This document shows positions 32,548 through 42,109 of a stretch of DNA of 64,000 nucleotides, one piece after another (the first letter of the stretch is position 1; each line of letters opens with the position of its first letter). The DNA is from Arthrobacter sp. QXT-31 (lineage in GTDB: Bacteria > Actinomycetota > Actinomycetes > Actinomycetales > Micrococcaceae). The stretch is from contig NZ_CP019304.1 of assembly GCF_001969265.1 (NCBI RefSeq), forward strand, positions 1,302,001 through 1,366,000, in the 5' to 3' direction. Below the pieces are notes generated by a model. It did no database searches. It saw only the letters and a program-made list of their open reading frames with translations, and was not told the origin of the DNA. The position numbers and the translations under genes are program-made.

Positions 32548-34149
32548 TCAGTCGAGCAGGGCACTCCAGTCCACCGGCCCGCTTTGGGCCCCCTGCCTGG
32601 ATGTGCGGGAGGCAGACTTCCGCGCCGGGCCCTTGGCCTTGGACTCGGCGGCCTTGGGTTCGGGGATGGGCGGGCCCCAGGGCAGTGCGAAAGCCGGCAC
32701 CATCTCGCCGAGCTGCACTCCGTGCGGCGGAACCACCATGACCCCGTCGGCTGACGCCAGTCCGCGCATCATGCCGGGGCCGGTGTGCTGTGCGGGCGAG
32801 GCCATGCCGTAGAGAAGCCGGAAGGGCAGAAGCCGGGTGCGGCCCGGCTCGGGTTCAAGCATGGTGCCGCAGGGAACTTCCCGGACCGGCGGCAGCTGGC
32901 CGTGCCCGAGGGCGGCCAGAAGCGGCGCCCCTACCGTGGAGAGGGCCATCATGGCGGCCAGCGGGTTTCCTGGCAGCCCGAGCACGAAGCGCCCGTCCGG
33001 CAGTTCGGCAAGGACCGTGGGGTGCCCCGGCCGCATTGCCACGCCGTCGATGACCAGCCGTCCGCCCAGTTCAGCCACGGCGCGCCGGAAGTGGTCGGTC
33101 CCGGAGACGCCGGTGCCCCCGGTGGTGATGACGACGTCGGCCGGCAGGTTTTGTGCCTCGGGGATGCCTAAGTCTTCCAGGCCTTCCAGCCATTCCGTAT
33201 AGCTGTCCCCGATCCGGGCCTGTTCACGGCACAGCCCGCCTAGCATTTCCACCACTGTGCCCAGCTGAGGTCCGAAAGTGTCACGCACGCGCCCGGGCTC
33301 GGGAAGCCCCTGCTCCACGACTTCCGCACCTGTCAGCAGCAGCTTCACCACCGGTTTGCCGAGGACCTCCACCTCGTCGTACCCAGCCAGGGCGGCAAGC
33401 GCAACGTGGGCCGGATTCAGTACCACGCCGCCCCTGACCAGCACGTCCCCGGCGGTCGCCTCTTCAGCGGCCTTGCGGATGTGCTGGCCGTTCCGCGGTT
33501 CGCCGGGACGGGCGGTGCCGCCGAGCGTCAGGACAGGGAGTCCGTCGTCGTCTGTGGAAATTACACCGCTCTCTTTGCGCAGCACTGCCTTGGCGCCGGG
33601 GGGAATCAGTCCGCCTGTGACGATCACGCTCGCTTGGTGCGGAGCCAGCCGTTGGCCCGGTTCGGCCAGGATCCAAGGGCCGGTTCCATTAACGGCCCAG
33701 CCGTCCATGGCCGACGACGCGTAGTGCGGCATGTCCTGGCGGGCGGTGATGTCCGCGGCCAGGGTCCGGCCCACGGCGTCGCGCAGGGGTACCGGGGCGG
33801 CCGGAATGGGGGTGGCACAGTCAAAAGCTGCCTGCCGGGCTTCCTCCCAGGTGTGCGCCAGGTGCTTCGCGTGTGCATCCTGCTCCCCCGACGCCTCGGG
33901 TTCGCCATCCCCGGCACGTTCACCATCCGCGGCAGGTTCGTCATCCGCGGCAGGTTCAGCGTCCGAAGCTGCTTCGCCCTCCGGTACAGCTTCGTCATCC
34001 GCGGCTGGTTCGCCGTCCGGGACCGCCACGTCCCCGGATGGAGGGGCGTCCTCCCCCGGGCCAGCATTCCCATGGCCCGCGTCCCCTGCGGAGTTCGGAG
34101 TGCCGGCAGAGGTGGAGTTGTCGGAGCGGTGCTCGGGTGCGGCTGTCAT
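32548..34149 (-). CDS. moeA: Molybdopterin molybdenumtransferase MoeA with long acidic N-terminal extension
   Basis: A 533-residue protein; MoeA enzymes are normally about 400. The core (about residues 95-500) inserts molybdate into adenylylated molybdopterin: HYASSAMDGWAV, VTGGLIPPGAKAVL, TTGGTGVSGTDHF and FVLGLPGNPLAAM are typical. The first 90 residues are low-complexity Asp/Glu/Ala/Pro, made of degenerate six-residue units, and the tail carries a KAKGPARKSASRTSRQ basic stretch; both look disordered. The start overlaps the DUF6457 stop (ATGA). The function of the extension is unknown. Confidence 0.92.
   Translation of the reverse strand: MTAAPEHRSDNSTSAGTPNSAGDAGHGNAGPGEDAPPSGDVAVPDGEPAADDEAVPEGEAASDAEPAADDEPAADGERAGDGEPEASGEQDAHAKHLAHTWEEARQAAFDCATPIPAAPVPLRDAVGRTLAADITARQDMPHYASSAMDGWAVNGTGPWILAEPGQRLAPHQASVIVTGGLIPPGAKAVLRKESGVISTDDDGLPVLTLGGTARPGEPRNGQHIRKAAEEATAGDVLVRGGVVLNPAHVALAALAGYDEVEVLGKPVVKLLLTGAEVVEQGLPEPGRVRDTFGPQLGTVVEMLGGLCREQARIGDSYTEWLEGLEDLGIPEAQNLPADVVITTGGTGVSGTDHFRRAVAELGGRLVIDGVAMRPGHPTVLAELPDGRFVLGLPGNPLAAMMALSTVGAPLLAALGHGQLPPVREVPCGTMLEPEPGRTRLLPFRLLYGMASPAQHTGPGMMRGLASADGVMVVPPHGVQLGEMVPAFALPWGPPIPEPKAAESKAKGPARKSASRTSRQGAQSGPVDWSALLD
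33898..34022. repeat. Degenerate 18-bp tandem repeats within moeA
   Basis: About six imperfect 18-bp units of the type TCATCCGCGGCAGGTTCG encode the acidic six-residue repeats of the MoeA N-terminal extension (for example PAADDE, PAADGE). Confidence 0.75.
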
Positions 34150-34493
34150 TCCCCCGGTGTCCCGGTGGGCACCGAAGCTCCGCCGGAACCCTCGGCCGGG
34201 GAACCTGCCACAGTTTGGGCCTCATCGGCCGCATAGGCCTTGGCCACGGAACGCGCCACGTCCATGGCTTTCTGCATGGAGGAGGGATCGGGCGCCTGGC
34301 CCGGACCGGAAGCGAGCCCGACGGCGAGGCCGGCTATGAAGGTGGTCAGAGGCGCCGCCGGGCGCACCACGGAGTGGGCAGCCACTCCCGCAACGGACAG
34401 TACCTCGTTGATGTCCACGTCCACATCCTCGAGCTCAAAGGCCCGCAGCAGCAAACGGCACCATTCCTCAAGCGTCTCGTCCTGGGTTTTCAT
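34146..34493 (-). CDS. DUF6457 domain protein
   Basis: A 115-residue protein with the short DUF6457 helical domain (EEWCRLLLRAFELEDVDVDINEVLSVAGVAAHSVVRPAAPLTTFIAGLAVG). The domain is regularly found with, or fused to, MobA-like transferases in actinobacteria; its biochemical role is unknown. The ATG at 34493 has GGAGG 5 nt upstream and is preferred to a GTG six codons earlier. It sits between the mobA-like gene and moeA and is coupled to moeA by a 4-nt overlap. Confidence 0.85.
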   Translation of the reverse strand: MKTQDETLEEWCRLLLRAFELEDVDVDINEVLSVAGVAAHSVVRPAAPLTTFIAGLAVGLASGPGQAPDPSSMQKAMDVARSVAKAYAADEAQTVAGSPAEGSGGASVPTGTPGE

Positions 34494-34529
34494 GCCTGCC
34501 TCCAAATCCACTGCGGTCCGGGAAGCGGT

Positions 34530-35123
34530 TCATTGCTCCCGGACAGCTACTCCCAAAGCGGCCGCATCATCCCAGGTATCCACATCGTCCGTGGAACCGG
34601 CAGGGACAGCCACAGCCTGCACGTCAAGACTAGCAAGGAGGGCGAATACCGAGCCGTGCACCAGGGCGTTGCGCGCGGCGGCTTCCTGCACCGCGCGTTC
34701 CAGCACAGCTGTGCCATAAAAACCGACCAGAGGCTGCAGCCGCCCGTCCGCTGACGCCGCCAGGACGCCGTCGGCCCCCGAACCCGGAAGGGCTTCCCGG
34801 AGGGCGCGGACAGCAGCCCCGACGCCGGGCATGTCGCAGGCGAGGACCAGGACCTTGTCCGCCGGGCCTGCGCCGCGGAGTGCGGCAAGGCCCGCGGCGA
34901 TGGCGGCCGCGGGCCCCGCAAAGGGCGGATCCTCACGGCTGGTGAGCACCCAGGGCGGAAGGCCCGCCACTGCGGGACCCACCACAACAGTGTGCCGGGC
35001 ACCTGCGGCCGCCGCGAGCGACCGCTCGAGGAGGGTGGCGCCGTCGAACATCAGGGCAGACTTGGGTGAGCCGCCGAGCCGCGAGGAGCGGCCGCCGGCC
35101 AGGATTATTGCGTCAAAGTCCAC
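34530..35123 (-). CDS. mobA: Molybdenum cofactor guanylyltransferase (MobA-like)
   Basis: A 197-residue nucleotidyltransferase of the MobA/GT-A fold. The N-terminal nucleotide-binding loop LAGGRSSRLGGSPKSAL and the metal-site segment LACDMPGV are intact. It would attach GMP (or CMP) to molybdopterin; MobA-like relatives act on other substrates, but the DUF6457-moeA-fdhD neighbours favour the cofactor role. It is the first gene of this cluster. Confidence 0.88.
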   Translation of the reverse strand: MDFDAIILAGGRSSRLGGSPKSALMFDGATLLERSLAAAAGARHTVVVGPAVAGLPPWVLTSREDPPFAGPAAAIAAGLAALRGAGPADKVLVLACDMPGVGAAVRALREALPGSGADGVLAASADGRLQPLVGFYGTAVLERAVQEAAARNALVHGSVFALLASLDVQAVAVPAGSTDDVDTWDDAAALGVAVREQ

Positions 35124-35158
35124 ACACCCAGCGTAATGCTGGAATGCTCAGGCGATGG

Positions 35159-35659
35159 TCAGGCCGCCCTTTCCGGAAGCAGGAACGGATCCCACGCCGG
35201 TGTGGGCTTCTCCAGTTCCTTGATCTGCCACATCGTGCCCACCGGCGGAGCCGGCTCAAACCGGAGCTTCCAGCCCATCTCACTGGGCGTGTGGTCACCT
35301 TTGACGTTGTTGCAGCGGAGGCAGGCTGCAACGAGGTTCTCCCAGGAATCGGCACCGCCCCGGGATTTCGGCTGGACATGGTCTATGGTGTGGGCTGCTT
35401 TCCCGCAGTAGGCGCACCGGTGGCCGTCGCGGCGAAGAACGCCGCGCCTGCTTACCGCGGTGATCATGTTGTACCGTGGCCGGATGTAGCGGTTGAGGAG
35501 AATCACGGACGGACGGCCCATGATGTCCTGCGGCCCGACGACAGGATCGTCGCCTTCGGCCACCACGCTTGCTTTTCCGGTGAGCACAAGGACCAGCGCC
35601 CGGCGGAAGGTCACTACCGCCAGCGGTTCATATCCAGCATTCAGAACGAGAGTGCGCAT
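35159..35659 (-). CDS. HNH endonuclease domain protein
   Basis: A 166-residue protein of a widespread actinobacterial HNH family. The domain is at about residues 78-125: RDGHRCAYCGKAAHTIDHVQPKSRGGADSWENLVAACLRCNNVKG, shown here in parts, with two zinc-binding CxxC pairs (CAYC, CLRC) and the DHV catalytic His. The conserved start MRTLVLNAGYEPL identifies the start at 35659, behind AGAGG. The family is chromosomal and not linked to a mobile element here; its cellular role is unclear. Confidence 0.9.
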   Translation of the reverse strand: MRTLVLNAGYEPLAVVTFRRALVLVLTGKASVVAEGDDPVVGPQDIMGRPSVILLNRYIRPRYNMITAVSRRGVLRRDGHRCAYCGKAAHTIDHVQPKSRGGADSWENLVAACLRCNNVKGDHTPSEMGWKLRFEPAPPVGTMWQIKELEKPTPAWDPFLLPERAA

Positions 35660-35828
35660 GCACATACCTCTTCACGGCCGCACCCGGCAGAGGCGCGAGG
35701 GCCGGCTGCCCTCTGCATGTCCGGGCTATGGATCGACACCACAAGAGTAAACACTCACTAGGCAGATGAGCGAATCGAACACAAGCTTCGTCGTGGCGTG
35801 TCACCAAAAATTCATGCGCACGCAAGGC

Positions 35829-35861
35829 AAAAAAGGACCCCCGCCGCTGGCGGGGGTCCTT
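35829..35861 (-). terminator. Intrinsic terminator after the NlpC/P60 gene
   Basis: A 13-bp GC-rich stem (35833-35845 with 35849-35861, loop GCT) is followed on the minus strand by a run of T residues, 19 nt beyond the stop. The rest of the gap up to the HNH gene shows no further motif. Confidence 0.95.
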
Positions 35862-35879
35862 CTGTGGTGCTTGGGGGTC

Positions 35880-36692
35880 TTAGCCGCCGACGCGGATGAA
35901 GACCGGGCCGGAGCCGACGTTCACGCTGAACAGCGCGGTGGTTCCGCCGTTCCAGCCGCCGTGGACGGCCTGGCCGTTGCCGACGTAAACAGCGATGTGG
36001 GCCAGGCCCATGCCGCCGTTCTGGTAGTAGGCGAGGTCGCCCGGGCGGGCTTCAGCAGCGCTGACGGTGCGGCCGAGGGACAGGTAGCCGGCCGGCCAGC
36101 CGTGGTAGTTGATGCCCACAGCGGCCAGGGAGTTGGTGGCCAGCATCGTGCAGTCCTGCGAAACACCCAGCTGGGCGTAGGCGGCAGCTGCGATCGCAGC
36201 ACCCTTGCCGCTGGCGGCAGTGGTCTTCGGAGCGGCCGGGGCAGCGGTCTCGACGGCGGCGGCGGTCTTGACAGCCGGAGCGGTCTCAGCAGCGGGAGCC
36301 GGAGCAGTCTCAGCAGCCGGAGCAGCTTCAACGGCAGGAGCGGCTTCCTGGACCTTGACAACAGGCTTGGGGGCCTCGACGACGGGGGCCGGCGTGGTGG
36401 AGACAGCAGGCTTCTCGAAGGAGATGGCGATGCTGGAAGCTGCGGAGATGGCGGCCGGGGCAGCGGACTTGACTTCCAGCGTGGAAGCTGCGGCGGATTC
36501 GCGCTGGACGTTGGTCTCAGCAGCGTTGGCGGCGATGCCGCTGGTCAGGACAAGACCGGAAGCAGCAGCGATAACTGCGGCCTGGCGGCCCATGCCACCG
36601 GCGTTGTCGCCGACGGCCTTGGCAATGACAGCCAGCGAGTTGGTCTTGGTGACCTCGGCGCGGTGCCGTGCAATGGTCGCACGTGTAGTCAT
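35880..36692 (-). CDS. NlpC/P60-family secreted peptidoglycan peptidase (variant domain)
   Basis: A 270-residue secreted protein: a long N-terminal region with a hydrophobic signal (GRQAAVIAAASGLVL, cleavage near ANAA), an Ala/Pro/Glu-rich linker (residues 95-160) and a C-terminal NlpC/P60-like domain with C181, H232 and H244 as likely catalytic residues. The usual DCSG is here DCTML, so it is a divergent member. Such enzymes cut peptide stems of peptidoglycan. It follows the second NlpC/P60 gene by 101 nt containing two small hairpins, and has no riboswitch of its own. Confidence 0.85.
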   Translation of the reverse strand: MTTRATIARHRAEVTKTNSLAVIAKAVGDNAGGMGRQAAVIAAASGLVLTSGIAANAAETNVQRESAAASTLEVKSAAPAAISAASSIAISFEKPAVSTTPAPVVEAPKPVVKVQEAAPAVEAAPAAETAPAPAAETAPAVKTAAAVETAAPAAPKTTAASGKGAAIAAAAYAQLGVSQDCTMLATNSLAAVGINYHGWPAGYLSLGRTVSAAEARPGDLAYYQNGGMGLAHIAVYVGNGQAVHGGWNGGTTALFSVNVGSGPVFIRVGG

Positions 36693-36793
36693 TAAGTTTC
36701 TCTCTTTCGTGTTCCACGGACCGCGGTAGCAGGCCGTGGGTTATCGACGCGCCGGCATCTTGGGGGTAAGCCGGCCCGTCTCGAATCGGATTT

Positions 36794-37552
36794 TTAGCGA
36801 AGGGTGAAGAAAGCGGACGTGCCCGTTGCGGACACCGCGTGCAGGAGCGTGCCCTGCGAGGGGTTCAGCGCGCTGATCATCATGCCGTTGCCGACGTAGA
36901 TGCCCACGTGGGCGCCGCCGTTCTGCATGACCAGGTCGCCGGGAGCAGGCGTGGAGGTGGGCTTCATGGCGTTCCACGCATTGACGCGGGGAATGCTGAT
37001 GCCTGCCTGCGCGTAAACCCACTGAGTGAAGCCGGAGCAGTCCCAGCCGCCGGGGGTGGTGCCGCCCCAGACGTAGGGGCTGCCGATGCCGGTGTACGCG
37101 ATTGCAGCCAGCCCGGACGCCGCGGCGGAAGCCGCACCATCGGTGGACTTTGCAGTGACTGCCTGGGCCGCGTCGGCGCTCTCATCGGTGGCGTCGCCTG
37201 CATCGGCCGTCTGGCCCTCATCGCTCGACTGCGGAGCAATGATCTCGGCGACCGGGGCTGCCACCGTGGTGACGGCAGGACGCTCGAAGGAGATGGTGGC
37301 GGTGGGCGCGGCGGTCACAGCAAGCTGCGTGGCCTGGGATCCGGTCTCCGAGGAGGCGGAAACACCGATGTTGGCGTCGGCTGCGTTGGCCGGCATGCCA
37401 ACGCTCAGGATGAGTCCTGAAGCAGCTGCGATCACAGCTGCCTGGCGACCTACTGTGCCGGCATTGGCGCTAACCGCCTTGGACACGGAGTCCAATGGGT
37501 TCATACGAACCGTCTGCGCGCGATGGCGCGCGGCATTGTGGCGTGAAGACAC
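36794..37552 (-). CDS. NlpC/P60-family secreted peptidoglycan endopeptidase
   Basis: A 252-residue secreted C40 peptidase. The catalytic cysteine is C172 in GGWDCSGFTQWVY and the histidine H215 in GGAHVGIYVGNG. The N-terminal 55 residues closely match those of the neighbouring NlpC gene (ARHRA, then GRQAAVIAAASGL), so the two are paralogues. The GTG at 37552 fits that alignment and follows GGGAGAGG at 8 nt. The mRNA leader holds a c-di-AMP riboswitch, tying this wall hydrolase to c-di-AMP/osmotic control. Confidence 0.92.
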   Translation of the reverse strand: MSSRHNAARHRAQTVRMNPLDSVSKAVSANAGTVGRQAAVIAAASGLILSVGMPANAADANIGVSASSETGSQATQLAVTAAPTATISFERPAVTTVAAPVAEIIAPQSSDEGQTADAGDATDESADAAQAVTAKSTDGAASAAASGLAAIAYTGIGSPYVWGGTTPGGWDCSGFTQWVYAQAGISIPRVNAWNAMKPTSTPAPGDLVMQNGGAHVGIYVGNGMMISALNPSQGTLLHAVSATGTSAFFTLR

Positions 37553-37571
37553 GAAGGTAGCCTCTCCCAAT

Positions 37572-37739
37572 GCCTACGAGGTGAGCTGTCGGATTCGGAT
37601 GGGAGTCACCCGGCCGCGCTGCTTCCTGGGAAGCTTTGCGACTTAACCCCAAGGCCTTCTTGCGAAGACCAAAATTGGTTCCCCCGCCCCTGCCAGACGA
37701 TGTAATGCGAACGGACCTTGAGCGGTGGCAGAGTTAGGC
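37572..37739 (-). promoter_or_regulatory. c-di-AMP riboswitch (ydaO-yuaA type) upstream of the NlpC/P60 gene
   Basis: On the minus strand P1 is GCCTA (37739-37735) with TAGGC (near 37576-37572). Hallmarks are in order: CTGCCA...TGGCAG stem, GGGGCGGGGGAACCA, GGGGTTAAGTC, and CCGAATCCGACAGCTCACC next to the 3' P1 strand. The element ends about 20 nt before the start codon, so c-di-AMP binding could control either termination or translation. The ydaO class in actinobacteria commonly precedes cell-wall hydrolase genes. Confidence 0.93.
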
Positions 37740-37752
37740 AATCCACTCAAGA

Positions 37753-37777
37753 GCGTCAACTTCGGCGAAGTTGACGC
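37753..37777 (-). terminator. Hairpin between the M23 gene and the NlpC riboswitch
   Basis: GCGTCAACTTC and GAAGTTGACGC form a perfect 11-bp stem with a 3-nt loop, 86 nt after the M23 stop and 13 nt before the riboswitch. It may terminate the M23 transcript; a weak T-containing tail follows. Confidence 0.6.
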
Positions 37778-37862
37778 GGTTTAGACGGTACAGCAGTTCA
37801 GAGCGAAAGTCACATTCAGGTCACGGCGTGTCACAGGAATGAGAGTTCTCACTCGGCTTGGC

Positions 37863-38690
37863 TCAGAGCCAGCCGGCGGGATCAACGACGTCACCGTTGA
37901 CCATCACCTCGAAGTGGAGGTGGCAGCCGGTGGAAGCGCCGGTGGTCCCGCTAAGGGCCACCACTTCGCCCCGGGTGACCTTCTGGCCAACCTGGACGCT
38001 GGAGGACGACAGGTGGTTGTACGTGGTTTCCAGGCCGTTGCCGTGGTCAATGACCACCCGGTTGCCGCCGCCGTACGGGTGCCACCCGGCGAAGGTAACC
38101 TTGCCGCTGGCCGCGGCCAGCACGGACGTGCCGCACTGGGCGGCGAAGTCCTGGCCGCGGTGGAACTCGCCGGCGCCGCCGGTGATCGGGCTGACCCGGT
38201 AACCGAACGGCGAGGACTTGACCATCGTGGACAGCGGCGCGCCCAGGCTTCCCAGCGACGCCGAGCGGCTGATGCTGCTGGCGGACTGGGCGCTGAGGAG
38301 CTGCTTGAGCTTTCCGTCCGGGTCACCCGTGGTGGAGACGGAAGTGCGGCTGAAATCGATCTTTGCTGCCGCTTCTGCAGAAACCTTCGGCTGGGCCGCC
38401 GGTGCGGCTGCCGAAGCGGACGCCCCTGACTGCTGCTCGCCGGCAGCCAGGACAGGGCTCGTGGCAGGGACAGTAACCGTCAGCAGCAGGCCGGTGGCCG
38501 CGAGGGCTACGCCGGCTTTCTGCCCAACTCCACTGGCCGAGGCGAAATCCGTGACCTGCCGGAACGCACCCCGGCGCTTGCGGCGCGCTTCACGCTGGGC
38601 GTCCCGGGGACGGTCCGCGGCAATGGCTTCCGCAGGGCGCGGCTCCGGAGCGGGACCGGTCGCGCGGCGGCGGCCCCGGGCATTCTGCAT
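37863..38690 (-). CDS. M23 family secreted metallopeptidase (LytM type)
   Basis: A 275-residue secreted peptidase. After a charged N-terminus (RRKRRGAFRQ) comes a hydrophobic signal segment (about residues 55-80), a linker, and a C-terminal M23 domain with the zinc ligands H177 and D181 in FHRGQDFA and the catalytic HLHFEV (H257, H259). It cleaves peptidoglycan cross-bridges. The ATG at 38690 has GAGG 15 nt upstream; a TTG two codons earlier (38696) has better spacing and may be the true start. Longer versions would translate the riboswitch. A c-di-AMP riboswitch precedes it. Confidence 0.92.
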   Translation of the reverse strand: MQNARGRRRATGPAPEPRPAEAIAADRPRDAQREARRKRRGAFRQVTDFASASGVGQKAGVALAATGLLLTVTVPATSPVLAAGEQQSGASASAAAPAAQPKVSAEAAAKIDFSRTSVSTTGDPDGKLKQLLSAQSASSISRSASLGSLGAPLSTMVKSSPFGYRVSPITGGAGEFHRGQDFAAQCGTSVLAAASGKVTFAGWHPYGGGNRVVIDHGNGLETTYNHLSSSSVQVGQKVTRGEVVALSGTTGASTGCHLHFEVMVNGDVVDPAGWL

Positions 38691-38712
38691 GGACAAGTAC
38701 TGCTTCCTCTCT

Positions 38713-38937
38713 GGATAGCCTGCGAAGTTAGCTGTCGGATTCGGGTCAGAGAGTGCGTAGACCCGGTCCGCCATGGCAAGCCAATCCGGCACAGGGGTAT
38801 CCCGGGAGGATTCCTTCTGCGGATAAGACTTGCTGCTGCGGACTTCACCCCAAGGCTGTAGATACAGCCGTTTGTGGTTCCCCCGCCCCTGCCAGTGGGT
38901 GACTCGTGCTACTGATCTGCTGGCAGGGTTCGGCTCC
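38713..38937 (-). promoter_or_regulatory. c-di-AMP riboswitch (ydaO-yuaA type) upstream of the M23 gene
   Basis: The minus strand shows the conserved order CCCTGCCAG...CTGGCAGGGG, GGCGGGGGAACCA, GGGGTGAAGTC, a long variable arm, and ACCCGAATCCGACAGCTAAC beside the closing P1 strand (GGCTATCC near 38720-38713, pairing with GGAGCC near 38937). It is about 57 nt longer than the element before the NlpC gene because of an expanded variable arm at about 38750-38840. Confidence 0.93.
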
Positions 38938-38964
38938 AGATCAGGTAACGCTTTTGCATCGGCG

Positions 38965-39024
38965 TTGCCGTTTAACTATAGGGGATTAAAGGGCACAGTA
39001 ATAATTCCGTTATATTCACTGTGC
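38965..39024 (-). promoter_or_regulatory. Probable M23 promoter and a 32-nt palindrome
   Basis: TATAGT on the minus strand (near 38980) is a good -10 box, about 40 nt before the riboswitch. Upstream, GCACAGT (38993-38999) and ACTGTGC (39018-39024) bracket an A/T-rich centre, forming an imperfect palindrome that may be an operator or the 3' hairpin of the dtxR-like gene. The remainder of the gap to 39093 shows nothing else. Confidence 0.45.
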
Positions 39025-39093
39025 AAAAGTGGTAGGTCATCCTGCCTGCAGATGTCTGACAGGAAGCCTCTCAAGCCCCGTAGCGCGAGGAAA

Positions 39094-39789
39094 TCAGGCG
39101 ACGTGTACGAACACGTGGGCAGCAACTTCCGGAGGCAGCTCAAGGGCACCTTCGAAGCCCGGCACGCGGACGGAGATGTACTCCCCCACGCGTTCAAGCG
39201 ACACGGCTGCGCCGGGACGGATCCCGCCCTCATCCAGCTGGAGGAGCAGCTCCGGCTCCACCTGGATGGGTTCGGCCAGACGGCTGACGGTGACCTTGGA
39301 ATTCGGGCCGTAGCCTGTCATGGCGTCCAGCAGATTCACCACACCGTCGGCGAACGGACGGGCCGGCTGCCCGCCCAGTGCCGCGAGGCCGGGAATCGGG
39401 TTCCCGTAGGGCGATTCGGTGGGGTGGTCGAGCATCTCGTAGATCCTGCGCTCCACCCGTTCACTCATGACGTGCTCCCAGCGACAGGCCTCGTCGTGGA
39501 CGTACGCCCAGTCCAGGCCAATGACGTCGGCAAGGAGGCGCTCGGCGAGCCGGTGCTTCCGCATCACCTCGGTGGCGCGCTTGCGGCCCACCTCCGTCAG
39601 TTCAAGGTGCCGGTCGCCGGAGACGACGACGAGGCCGTCGCGCTCCATCCTCCCGATGGTCTGCGAAACGGTGGGGCCCGAGTGGCGGAGACGTTCGGCG
39701 ATGCGTGCCCGAAGCGCCACGATGTTCTCTTCCTCCAGCTCCAGGATGGTGCGAAGGTACATCTCCGTGGTGTCGATCAGATCCGTCAT
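39094..39789 (-). CDS. dtxR: Iron-dependent repressor, DtxR/IdeR family
   Basis: A 231-residue metal-dependent regulator with the three DtxR parts: N-terminal winged helix (residues 1-70, recognition helix near PTVSQTIGRMERDGL), dimerisation/metal domain and a C-terminal SH3-like domain. All primary-site ligands fall at the textbook DtxR numbers, M10, C102, E105 and H106, and the ancillary ligands H79, E83 and H98 are present, so it should sense Fe(II) rather than Mn(II). A matching box precedes the siderophore-interacting gene at 56583. It is monocistronic. Confidence 0.93.
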   Translation of the reverse strand: MTDLIDTTEMYLRTILELEEENIVALRARIAERLRHSGPTVSQTIGRMERDGLVVVSGDRHLELTEVGRKRATEVMRKHRLAERLLADVIGLDWAYVHDEACRWEHVMSERVERRIYEMLDHPTESPYGNPIPGLAALGGQPARPFADGVVNLLDAMTGYGPNSKVTVSRLAEPIQVEPELLLQLDEGGIRPGAAVSLERVGEYISVRVPGFEGALELPPEVAAHVFVHVA

Positions 39790-41265
<1,476 letters not shown>

Positions 41266-41379
41266 CCAGCCTGAATCATCGGTGACGCTGAAGCGTCAGC
41301 GTTCGACGGCGTCGTCCGGGCTTCTGTCCCGGCCGGCGCCGTCCGCTGTCTGGCTATTAAAGGGCTTGGGCGAGTTAAC

Positions 41380-41420
41380 GAGAGCGGCCCCCGCGTTCGA
41401 AGAACGCGGGGGCCGCTCTC
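41380..41420. terminator. Bidirectional terminator between serC and the DUF3027 gene
   Basis: Perfect 19-bp arms (41380-41398 and 41402-41420) with a 3-nt loop, located between convergent genes. Confidence 0.85.
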
Positions 41421-41450
41421 ACATCCAGACCGGTTGATTCGGCGGTGTGG

Positions 41451-42101
41451 TTAGGCGTGCTCCTGGCTGACGGGCTCTGTTTCCCCTTCGGCCGCCGTCT
41501 CAGTACCAGACCCCGTGCCGCCGTCGGGCTCTGTTTCAGGACCAGCGGCGCCCTCCGCCGGAGCTGCATCCGCAACCGCTTCCCGGGCCGCGGCAGCGGC
41601 AGCGGCGCCTTCAGCGGCCCCTTCGTCCTGGCTGTCCTGATCCTGGGCGTCCGGTGCTTCCGGCTCCTGGGTTTCCTGGCTGTCCTGCTCCTGGTCGTCT
41701 GCTTCCTGCTCCTGAGCGTCTTCCGGGCGGACGCGTTCGGCCCACGGCACCCATTCCGGAGCGAGGATCGAGTTTTCGGACGGCAGCAGGCCCAGCTCGT
41801 TGACCGTAATCACTTTGGAACGCGAGTTGCGGGTCAGCACCGCGTACCACTGCCAGCCGACATACCCCGGCAGGCGCGATTCGAAAAGGTGCGTCACCAC
41901 GCGATCGCCCTCGGTGCGGGCAGCGAGGTGGTCCCCGATTTCGGATGCCTTCGCAATGCCTTCGATGGCGGTCCGGGCGGTGCCCACGGCAGCGGCCAGC
42001 ACGGCGTCGGGCTTCCCCGTCCGCCACACCGGGACACCGGCGCGCCTCTTGGGCGCCTTGGGTTCAGCCTTGGATTCGGCCTGTTCAGGTTCCGGATTCA
42101 T
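41451..42101 (-). CDS. DUF3027 family protein
   Basis: A 216-residue protein. The N-terminal 125 residues carry the DUF3027 pattern (SEIGDHLAARTEGDRVVTHLFESRLPGYVGWQWYAVL, in parts, then SKVITVNELGLLP and LAPEWVPWAERVRP). The remaining 90 residues are a low-complexity Glu/Ala/Gln/Asp tail, probably disordered. The function of DUF3027 is unknown. It lies 8 nt downstream of the cold-shock gene on the same strand, an arrangement I recall in other actinobacteria, so the two are likely cotranscribed. Confidence 0.88.
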   Translation of the reverse strand: MNPEPEQAESKAEPKAPKRRAGVPVWRTGKPDAVLAAAVGTARTAIEGIAKASEIGDHLAARTEGDRVVTHLFESRLPGYVGWQWYAVLTRNSRSKVITVNELGLLPSENSILAPEWVPWAERVRPEDAQEQEADDQEQDSQETQEPEAPDAQDQDSQDEGAAEGAAAAAAAREAVADAAPAEGAAGPETEPDGGTGSGTETAAEGETEPVSQEHA

Positions 42102-42109
42102 CGAAGAGC

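Noticed and set aside
35159..35659. HNH endonuclease considered as a homing or phage element
   Set aside because: It belongs to a common chromosomal actinobacterial family, has normal composition, interrupts no gene, and has no phage neighbours.
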